Part shown: piece after piece, positions 9,101-11,063 of the stretch
How the letters are laid out: each line of letters starts with the position of its first letter
Numbering within the stretch: the first letter of the stretch is position 1
Source: Candidatus Staskawiczbacteria bacterium
GTDB taxonomy: Bacteria > Patescibacteriota > Minisyncoccia > Minisyncoccales > Staskawiczbacteraceae
DNA length: 14,620 bases
Direction: 5' to 3'
NCBI GenBank assembly: GCA_026395275.1
Contig: JAPLZA010000102.1
Location: 12,073 to 26,692, forward strand
The notes under the pieces: generated by a model
Databases searched by the model: none
Told to the model about the DNA's origin: nothing
What the model saw: only the letters and a program-made list of their open reading frames with translations
Translations under genes and position numbers: made by a program

Positions 9101-9267
9101 GGGACTGGGTTAAAGCCTGGGGCAAACGCTTGTTGGTTTGGAAATATCTGAAACTTCTTACGGTCTTTTCTTAGCTGCTGATTAGAAACAAAAACTTCCG
9201 GTTGTAAAACCTTTTTTATTCCTCGCTTTGCTGGTTTAGAAACCCTTTTTGTTTTTTTGGTTTCCAT
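1..9267 (-). CDS. Giant LamG/DUF2341 multidomain surface protein (3' end outside window)
   Basis: I read this frame codon by codon from ATG at 9267 to the left edge: 3089 codons, no stop, so the C-terminus is missing. Order of parts (residues): basic cytoplasmic head 1-69; hydrophobic signal-anchor about 70-92; Ser-rich linker about 233-293; EF-hand-like loop 369-380; DUF2341-like 530-649; LamG-like 1 about 645-860; DUF2341-like 878-997; LamG 2 about 993-1191; glycine-rich domain 1216-1442; WTNGSGDNKWS-type beta motif at 1480; LamG 3 1613-1816; LamG 4 2027-2228; LamG 5 2313-2511; LamG 6 2597-2797; LamG 7 2879-3067. LamG-like domains are recognised by LVSWWR/LVGYWK openings and DDVQIYNRALTADEITALY endings. 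LamG (concanavalin A-like) domains commonly bind glycans or proteins, so adhesion or envelope structure is the likely role (inference). The exact ligand is unknown. No Shine-Dalgarno is seen before the start. Confidence 0.9.
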   Translation of the reverse strand, partial: METKKTKRVSKPAKRGIKKVLQPEVFVSNQQLRKDRKKFQIFPNQQAFAPGFNPVPSFINFSKMPSPQKVTGVFSLLLAVSVFVVLASPVLFPRQANQVAVINTAKTVKTVAIVAGGNPVEWSTLVKKSDIASGKYLLKLPKQARNIKITTVATKEAKEILAQAPKQQLSLKQKNQLAIANQPRNNFAAGLLDSLKKFLIADIGDAVENVAQTITEAVSPELSPAPDATVVDLSSQNAPSSSSSAPASSVSSSSASSVSNDQNSNDQTISSASSSSSSSQSSSSASSTASTDDYVKVDYQTSAPQITEQATDTGKIVSVSAPSEDPLAPMVDVLASTKIPEIYKVGQESKIHIKWKSDKDQDVAFHAYDTDGNGKLDYVEWTVPHLSDQIFEIIFISKAFHLDSDQNILEDVYPQTQTQDNTTATIPANDYVRVTFNDILDKTKDITIHTRPSVASGEGGTKMGAIKIYPVYTDSDGNQTQGSLVANIEGINSENTYRTDLTGLETPTDVFDLQITGADLDIDYIVDPTAWLTGWAHRKKITIDKTNVTSDLSNFPLLVKVTSDADLALALATGYDIRFTDSGGRSTLYYERESWTGGGGASATANFWVKVPTVSSSADTTIYVYYGNSGASDGQSVANVWDSNFKAVYHLKEATGANVADSTTNADTATPTNSPTQTAGQIDGSLSFNGSSQYLTTQSNTNFNFSSGNFTVGFWIYPTTTGHRGSIFGSGVASDVWTFWVDTDYQGTRNVNIWASSNGSSWNMINADSGGNGIGSHSLTLNAWNYVVVTRNGDNWSTYINNSQDINLTNVSGTIYPITSTWEIGRQGTYNYYLQDGLDEVRISNTARSADWIKFEYYNQGVSGNQLTFASQENNVTWLSGWNNRKKITIDHTKVGSGTEDEANFPVLISLTGLSGIATGGADIRFTTADGGTPLSREIESYVPGTGTLTAWVKIPVLSHTADTVIYMYYGNSSASEPDADSTYGSQNVWDTNYKGVWHLGDSASPALDSTSNNNDGTESGGVTFGATGKVDGATSFDGADDYIRIPNSNDFNFGANDFSIDFLIYFNSLPIGNRYPNEVGPYVQGPVGRASQNGFYIGNTTIRFGTADEDQVLEVNHGFSTNTWYHVAITRQGNSWNILKDAVAIGSATDSRTLPTYTDPEDIMGDDAGNMNKFNGLLDEYRISSTARTPGWIATEYANQNSPSTFYSVEGAEGNNITNVEVLVVAGGGGGAGGGGGAGGLVYNSNYAVTSGNYTVTVGAGGAGINHAVATTAADSGSNSAFGSIIATGGGGGGGTGADGGSGGGGGYSTGAKGLANPIGQGNNGGLGITDNGRGGGGGGAGAIGADAVGDVSGNGGNGLQYSISGTAVYYAGGGGGGSVIGRTSGSGGLGGGGAGSNCSAPAVAGTINTGGGGGGGCDRNENINGASGGSGIVIISFPTGSLTASGGTVTYSGGNEIHTFTSSGTFTVGSISTGSTVWTNGSGDNKWSTAGNWQGGVVPTATDIVSFDSSASGNCTIDTNISVKGINIASGYTGTITQSSTYTVTLGTSGYVQAGGTFTAGSGKITDPGPWTITGGTFTPSTSTVLLNNTGNQTLTPGGQSFNNLTLNDGLVGYWKMDETSGTSVADSSGYGNTGTNNGATISGTTAPTNFTNAKALSFDGADDYINIPNSTNLSLDTWTASLWYLSSDTTNLQRLITKQEPGTNNALAMEISSGILTGGVQGETEASDSINSADGQWHHAALVRVENSSIKLYKDGVLVDTVSDSLGNIQNTAAIQIAGLNWFSGQKFTGKLDDVRIYNRALSAGEVAALAAGNEPATSVATTTLGGALTVNGDLTLNSGTLDTASGSNYAINVAGDWENNGGIFTPRSGTVTLDGTSQSINSSNTFYNLTKSVSSADTLTFGQGSTQAISNTLTLNGASSNLLSLRSSATGTQWKFDPQGTRTFSYLDVKDSNNTNGTAISTAGLNITDSGNNTNWTFDSTPPVVSISSPTNGTNYNSSSVSMSASASDSNAFSLIPNLDSSLVSWWRMEDSAGNKTVTDYMGVNNGTAQQNTSALTTAGKLGKAMTFNGTSDYIDVGNPSNLNFGTGDFTISQWIKTSQAIYGSLTVKYSGLTGFLSYLWPDGHQYIYFGDGAWTTGESNTALNDNQWHLVGFSVNRTTKILTFYKDGVADGTLDILARTGSINNGDSFYIGGGAQLFSGSIDDTMIFNRALTADEITALYNGTAISHTSTLADGSHTYKAYAQDLAGNVGVSGTNTFSVDTSVPTISYAYGTPTDGEYKNSTSANVIITSSDNNTTHSVVNNFDNSLVGWWRGEGNANDYIGDNDGTAHGGVTYTGGKFGNAMTFDGVSGSYVDAGNDASFNITNAITLSAWVKYSSSGGGNGGLISKDTAANRCFNLSVYNNYADFVLFDSSGNSKQAHSNSQLDDNNYHHIVGVWDGITQKMFVDGVQQTETQNFTGPIKSANTPLWIGAYYDTGTLFGGSIDDVQIYNRALSADEIASLYDASANQYSQTFTGLSNGSSYTFKSYAQDLAGNITATTPRTFTIDTTNPVATVASPANSASYNNSSVSFSASASDANLGSLVPDLDNSLVSWWRGEGDATDYMGNNNGTAHGGVTYTAGKFGNAMTFDGTSGYVDAGNISEISPSSNWTVSFWMNSSSLSGFRNPFDANWSAGGGNVGPRFEQYSDHTYTPIGNFALVIGGVVNIDLGVNIATGTWYHVVAMRNDNTLSAYINGVQKINQSFSSWPSSFGEVRIGYGFGYDRYFSGSIDDVQIYNRALTADEITALYNGTAISHSSTLADGSHTYKAYAQDLSGNVTASSLNTFSVDSVSPVVSVSSPTNGANYNSSSVSISASATDDNLGSLVPNLDSSLVSWWRMNGDLTDSSGNGNNGTNHGATYTTSGKLGGAYIFDGSGSQYVTVSPSSSLNFNNTITVSAWIYPTANCNGGTCRDVYRVNGWTLGHTGDVVVLNSFPSIGDGQLTAGTLNYNAWNFITGTYDGSSRKIYLNGSLVGSENIVSNFTSSNNEDFHLGQWSNHTIDDVQIYNRALTADEITALYNGTAISHSSTLADGSHTYKAYAQD
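67..3330 (-). repeat. Array of four Ig-like modules each split by a LamG domain
   Basis: Four successive units (LamG 4-7) have the same order: first half of an Ig-like module (for example PVVSVSSPTNGANYNSSSVS then SASATD), a LamG domain of about 190-205 residues opening LVSWWR or LVGWWR, then a second Ig-like half (STLADGSHTYKAYAQDLSGN and TFSVD). The period between LamG starts is 286, 284 and 282 residues. Joining the two halves without the LamG gives a normal-looking bacterial Ig-like domain of about 85 residues. The last unit is cut by the window edge after AYAQD. Confidence 0.8.
811..942 (-). repeat. Direct repeat copy B (132 bp, identical to copy A)
   Basis: Second exact copy of bases 1-132, at the corresponding position of the preceding unit (end of LamG 6). 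Sequence on the right side of the match diverges at once (tt versus tg after cgtcgat), so the block has sharp limits, as expected of a recent duplication or gene conversion. Confidence 0.95.
4940..5625 (-). repeat. Glycine-rich low-complexity domain within the giant protein
   Basis: Residues about 1216-1442 start with VEVLVVAGGGGGAGGGGG and end with GGSGIVIISF. Between these lie runs of GGGGGG broken by short polar segments. The VLVVAGGGGGG start and GGSGIVII end are the hallmark of a glycine-rich domain found in bacterial surface proteins and phage tail-type adhesins. On the plus strand the region reads as GGT/GGA-complement repeats (ccacca, ccgcca), which makes spurious proline-rich frames. 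It contains a few cysteines, unusual in this otherwise Cys-poor protein. Confidence 0.8.
6275..6636 (-). other. DUF2341-like domain 2 of the giant protein
   Basis: Residues about 878-997 repeat the same pattern: WLSGWNNRKKITIDHTKV, FPVLISL, ADIRFTTADGG, WVKIPVL and TVIYMYYGNS. It again runs directly into a LamG-like domain (GVWHLGDSAS to LDEYRISSTAR, about 6290-5695). The two DUF2341-LamG pairs therefore look like a duplicated module, now clearly diverged in DNA sequence. Confidence 0.85.
7320..7680 (-). other. DUF2341-like domain 1 of the giant protein
   Basis: Residues about 530-649 begin WLTGWAHRKKITID and continue through FPLLVKV, YDIRFTDSGG and TTIYVYYGNS to VWDSNFKAVYHL. This W-x-x-GW-x-RKKITID / DIRF / IYVYYGN pattern is characteristic of DUF2341, which in surface proteins typically sits directly before a LamG-like domain, as it does here (LamG 1 follows at about 7335-6690). 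Function of DUF2341 is not established. Confidence 0.85.
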
Positions 9268-9271
9268 GCAA

Positions 9272-9288
9272 ATTTACCAATGGTAAAT
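9272..9288. promoter_or_regulatory. Palindrome beside the giant gene's start codon
   Basis: Perfect 7-bp arms atttacc / ggtaaat around a 3-base centre, ending 4 bases upstream of the ATG at 9267. It could be an operator, or a small mRNA hairpin at the ribosome entry site. No Shine-Dalgarno is present. A convincing promoter for the giant gene was not identified in 9289-9352. Confidence 0.5.
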
Positions 9289-9324
9289 ATTCTTTAATAA
9301 TACTAAAAATAAAAAACAATTACC

Positions 9325-9343
9325 AGTGGATAAGTGTGAATAA
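9325..9343 (-). promoter_or_regulatory. Two adjacent DnaA-box-like 9-mers
   Basis: Read on the minus strand: TTATTCACA (9335-9343, full match to the TTATNCACA consensus) then one base, then TTATCCACT (9325-9333, one mismatch to TTATCCACA). They lie in the very AT-rich leader region upstream of the giant gene. They may be DnaA regulatory sites, part of an origin-like region, or chance; two boxes alone do not make an origin. Confidence 0.4.
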
Positions 9344-9352
9344 TTTTTCAAC

Positions 9353-9385
9353 AAAAAACCGCTGTCTTTTTACACCGGTTTTTTT
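9353..9385 (-). terminator. Intrinsic terminator of the 78-aa gene, possibly bidirectional
   Basis: A hairpin with 9-bp arms aaaaaaccg (9353-9361) and cggtttttt (9376-9384); inside, tgt/aca pairs after one mismatch, leaving a 6-base loop. On the minus strand it starts 12 bases past the stop of the 78-aa gene and ends in a run of six T. The arrangement is symmetric, so it could also stop plus-strand transcription. Confidence 0.75.
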
Positions 9386-9396
9386 ATTTTATTTGT

Positions 9397-9633
9397 CTAT
9401 TTCATTGCAAACAATTCTTTCAGCTCCTTAACCTCTGTTTCTAATTTTTCTAATCTCTTTTTGTGGTTTTCTAAAATAAGATGCTCTACCCTATCAAAAC
9501 GTTTATCTATTGCATCAAAACGCTTATCGACTTCTTCAAAACGTAAATCCATATCATACTTTTTTGCTGTTTCGCCAAATCCTTTTTGAACCATTACTGC
9601 CAAATCATCAATTGTTATATTTTTCTTTGCCAT
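9397..9633 (-). CDS. Small coiled-coil protein, 78 aa
   Basis: The product is short and highly charged. It opens MAKKNITIDDLAVMVQKGFG and continues with a heptad-like helix from about residue 30 to 75 (repeats FEEVDKRFDAIDKRFDRVEH, then KKRLEKLETEVKELKELF). It has no signal peptide or membrane segment, so it is probably cytoplasmic and oligomeric. Proteins with this ITIDDLAxMVQKGF start and VDKRF repeats are common in Candidate Phyla Radiation genomes, but I know of no assigned function. The start is fixed by a strong promoter whose predicted transcription start falls on the ATG itself. It has its own terminator and is probably a single-gene transcript. Confidence 0.85.
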   Translation of the reverse strand: MAKKNITIDDLAVMVQKGFGETAKKYDMDLRFEEVDKRFDAIDKRFDRVEHLILENHKKRLEKLETEVKELKELFAMK

Positions 9634-9639
9634 ACATTT

Positions 9640-9667
9640 ATTATATATATTTAAAAATCTGTGTCAA
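9640..9667 (-). promoter_or_regulatory. Near-consensus sigma70-type promoter giving leaderless mRNA
   Basis: Minus strand: TTGACA (9662-9667), 16-base spacer, TATAAT (9640-9645), both hexamers perfect. The A of the ATG (9633) is the seventh base after the -10, which is where transcription should begin, so the message of the 78-aa gene is predicted to be leaderless. Confidence 0.8.
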
Positions 9668-9676
9668 ACAAATTTT

Positions 9677-10105
9677 CTATTTGGCCGGAGCGGGTAAAAT
9701 AATCACTGAAATTGCTTCAAATTGACCGTTTGATAAAAGTTTTAAATTGGCATTAACACTGTCGCCAATTTTTAATTCTTTAAATGTAACAATTTTCTGA
9801 GTTGGCGTGCCACTAGTTTTTGCAGGGAGCACAAAAGAATAAACTCGGGCTGTGTCGGGCACAGAAACCACCAAATCTTCACTTAAAGAACTCAATGTTA
9901 TGTTTTTGTTTTGTATTTTTGTCACTTTTCCATATGCAGAAACCGAAGAAATCACTTTTGTGCCTAAAAGTTGCGCAGACTCTGTTTTTACCTGCTTAGA
10001 AATAAACTGCATTTGCGTAAAAACTCCCAATCCCCAACCCACAAAAAATATTAAAATAACTATTACTGTAATTATTGCAATTCTTAATTGTTTTTTATGT
10101 TCCAT
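9677..10105 (-). CDS. Membrane-anchored DUF5666-like protein, 142 aa
   Basis: After a short basic start (MEHKKQLR) comes one hydrophobic segment at about residues 9-29 (IAIITVIVILIFFVGWGLGV), an uncleaved signal-anchor by appearance. The rest is predicted extracytoplasmic and beta-rich: GKVTKIQNKNITLSS, then VSVPDTARVYSF, then TFKELKIGDSVNANLK and ending QFEAISVIILPAPAK. The order 'G-V-x-I-x-x-x-x-I-T-L ... F-x-x-L-K-x-G-D-x-V' fits DUF5666-like small beta-barrel domains (family resemblance by eye). Function unknown; an envelope role is inferred. It stops 43 bases before the 78-aa gene, which has its own promoter. No Shine-Dalgarno is seen. Confidence 0.8.
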   Translation of the reverse strand: MEHKKQLRIAIITVIVILIFFVGWGLGVFTQMQFISKQVKTESAQLLGTKVISSVSAYGKVTKIQNKNITLSSLSEDLVVSVPDTARVYSFVLPAKTSGTPTQKIVTFKELKIGDSVNANLKLLSNGQFEAISVIILPAPAK

Positions 10106-10131
10106 GTTTTTATAAAATTAATTATTAATTT

Positions 10132-10151
10132 ATTATATCACCATTATATCA
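10132..10151 (-). promoter_or_regulatory. Tandem extended -10 elements upstream of the 142-aa gene
   Basis: Minus strand: TGATATAAT occurs twice, at 10143-10151 and 10132-10140, 11 bp apart. Each is a TGn-TATAAT extended -10 element, which can work without a good -35, and none is obvious here. The proximal one predicts a leader of about 20 bases before the ATG at 10105. Confidence 0.6.
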
Positions 10152-10182
10152 CAGCACCAACAACACCCAATCCACCCAACCC

Positions 10183-10225
10183 GCCAGTTCAATAATTACG
10201 CGGTCACATATATTTTGAACTAGCT
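10183..10225. repeat. Flanking repeat R1, upstream of the PaaX/Cas2-like gene
   Basis: About 40 bp starting gccagttcaataat and ending tatattttgaactagct. It matches R2 (10806-10847) at roughly four of five positions; the first 14 bases are identical. Its ends form an inverted pair agttcaa / ttgaact. The right arm overlaps the -35 region of the downstream gene, so it could act as an operator. Confidence 0.65.
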
Positions 10226-10241
10226 ATCAATTTGTGATAAT
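10215..10241 (+). promoter_or_regulatory. Putative promoter of the PaaX/Cas2-like gene
   Basis: An extended -10 (TG at 10233-10234, GATAAT at 10236-10241) with TTGAAC at 10215-10220 upstream at a short 15-base spacing. The expected transcription start is near 10248, giving a leader of about 12 bases. The -35 part lies in the arm of repeat R1. Confidence 0.5.
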
Positions 10242-10260
10242 ATTAAATAATAAACAAGAA

Positions 10261-10800
10261 ATGAACAAGATTAGAGAAAAAATATTATTACTTTTAATAG
10301 GTGGCATTGCTTTTGGCTACAGCATTACCCCAGGGAAACAACGGATGGTTCTTAAAACAATTTCTAGGGAGTGGAAGAAAATAGACAAAAAAGAATTAAC
10401 GGAAGGAATAAAATATTTATATAAACTAGAATTTATAAAAAAAGAAGAAGTTGGCGACGGGTCCATCAAGATAATACTGACTAAAAAGGGAAGATTACGG
10501 GCTTTAAATAGACAACTTGAAAATATAAAGTACAAAAATGAAAAATGGGACGGAAAATGGCGAATGGTGGCTTTTGATATCCCTGAAAAATTTAAAAGGG
10601 GGAGGGACGCGTTGCGTCAGAAACTGAAAAAAATAGGATTTTGCGAATTGCAAAAAAGCGTTTTAATAACGCCATATATGTGCGAGAAAGAGATCGAGTT
10701 GCTTGTAAATTTTTTTGAGTTAAAAAAATATGTACGTTTCGGTGTTTTAGATTCAATTGACAACGGAGATTATTTTAGAAAAATTTTTAAATTAAACTAA
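10261..10800 (+). CDS. PaaX-type regulator: winged helix + Cas2-like fold, 179 aa
   Basis: Residues 1-85 look like a winged-helix DNA-binding domain (LKTISREWKKIDKKELTEGI, KYLYKLEFIKKEE, IKIILTKKGRLRAL). From about residue 96 the protein reads WDGKWRMVAFDIPEKFKRGR, then ALRQKLKKIGFCELQKSVLI and ends with VRFGVLDSIDNGDYF. This matches the C-terminal Cas2-like domain of PaaX regulators: the FDIPE strand, with Asp106 at the Cas2 catalytic position, then the LGF-x-LQxSV strand. Such genes are often labelled 'Cas2', but no CRISPR array or other cas gene is here, so a transcription regulator is more likely. An in-frame GTG at 10234 exists, but it lies inside the -10 element, so ATG 10261 is preferred. 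No Shine-Dalgarno. It diverges from the 142-aa gene. Confidence 0.85.
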   Translation: MNKIREKILLLLIGGIAFGYSITPGKQRMVLKTISREWKKIDKKELTEGIKYLYKLEFIKKEEVGDGSIKIILTKKGRLRALNRQLENIKYKNEKWDGKWRMVAFDIPEKFKRGRDALRQKLKKIGFCELQKSVLITPYMCEKEIELLVNFFELKKYVRFGVLDSIDNGDYFRKIFKLN

Positions 10801-10805
10801 TATAA

Positions 10806-10847
10806 GCCAGTTCAATAATCGCGCGACCGCGTATATTATGAACCTAG
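10806..10847. repeat. Flanking repeat R2, just after the PaaX/Cas2-like gene
   Basis: Imperfect second copy of R1, beginning 6 bases after the stop codon. It opens with the same 14 bases, gccagttcaataat, and continues to gaacctag. Nearly all differences from R1 are transitions. Internally it has near-dyad ends gttcaataat / attatgaac and cgcg / cgcg arms, so as RNA it could also fold into a hairpin downstream of the gene. Confidence 0.65.
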
Positions 10848-10860
10848 TCTGAACCTAGCT
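10840..10860. repeat. Short tandem repeat gaacctag
   Basis: gaacctagtct (10840-10850) is followed directly by gaacctagct (10851-10860), an extension of the R2 right end. R1 ends with the related gaactagct. Confidence 0.7.
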
Positions 10861-10875
10861 GGTATATTATATATT

Positions 10876-10905
10876 TGCTTTAAACTGCTTTAAATTGCTT
10901 TAAAA
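10876..10905. repeat. Three 10-bp iteron-like repeats
   Basis: tgctttaaac, tgctttaaat and tgctttaaaa follow one another without gaps. The 10-bp period puts the copies on nearly the same DNA face, as in binding-site arrays. Purpose unknown. Confidence 0.8.
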
Positions 10906-10938
10906 TTATTTTAGATATTTTCCTGTATAACTCTTCGC
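10906..10938 (-). pseudogene. Relic of a second uvrA 3' end
   Basis: On the minus strand this reads AKSYTGKYLK followed by TAA. The intact uvrA, about 158 bp away, ends KSYTGKYLKV-stop (11064-11096). Nine consecutive amino acids are identical although most codons differ at synonymous positions (for example agt/tct for Ser, aca/acc for Thr, cta/ctg for Leu). That is too long for chance and points to a remnant of a diverged uvrA tail. The frame stays open further upstream (ending MRAIRRAKSYTGKYLK) but that part does not resemble UvrA. Confidence 0.6.
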
Positions 10939-10992
10939 TCGCCTTATCGCCCTCATTTCATTCGGGCTAGCTCTTCGGTTCCGGCTCACTCC

Positions 10993-11013
10993 TTCAAAAC
11001 CCACGGTTTTGAA
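10993..11013. other. Hairpin with 8-bp arms
   Basis: ttcaaaac (10993-11000) and gttttgaa (11006-11013) around a 5-base loop. It lies downstream of uvrA on the minus strand; no T-run follows, so a terminator role is uncertain. Confidence 0.6.
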
Positions 11014-11025
11014 TAATTTCTTATA

Positions 11026-11048
11026 CGGGAGGATACCCAATCCTCCCG
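11026..11048 (-). terminator. Hairpin just downstream of uvrA, possible terminator
   Basis: Perfect 9-bp arms cgggaggat (11026-11034) and atcctcccg (11040-11048) with a 5-base loop, beginning 15 bases past the uvrA stop. It is GC-rich for this region but lacks a following T-run in either direction, so it may only stabilise the mRNA end. Confidence 0.45.
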
Positions 11049-11063
11049 ACCCCCTTTGTAAAA

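Noticed and set aside
1..9267. Several separate surface genes or a frameshifted pseudogene
   Set aside because: The minus-strand frame was followed from 9267 to 1 without a stop, and domain motifs stay in the same frame throughout.
10234..10260. GTG 10234 as the start of the PaaX-like gene
   Set aside because: It falls inside the predicted -10 element, and the added residues (MIILNNKQE) do not look like part of the winged-helix domain.
10261..10800. Annotation as a true CRISPR Cas2 nuclease
   Set aside because: A winged-helix domain precedes the Cas2-like fold, as in PaaX; no cas1, effector or repeat array is in the window.
10906..11063. A real small gene ending MRAIRRAKSYTGKYLK
   Set aside because: Only 16 codons from its ATG, no ribosome site or promoter in front, and its end duplicates the uvrA tail; a relic is more likely.
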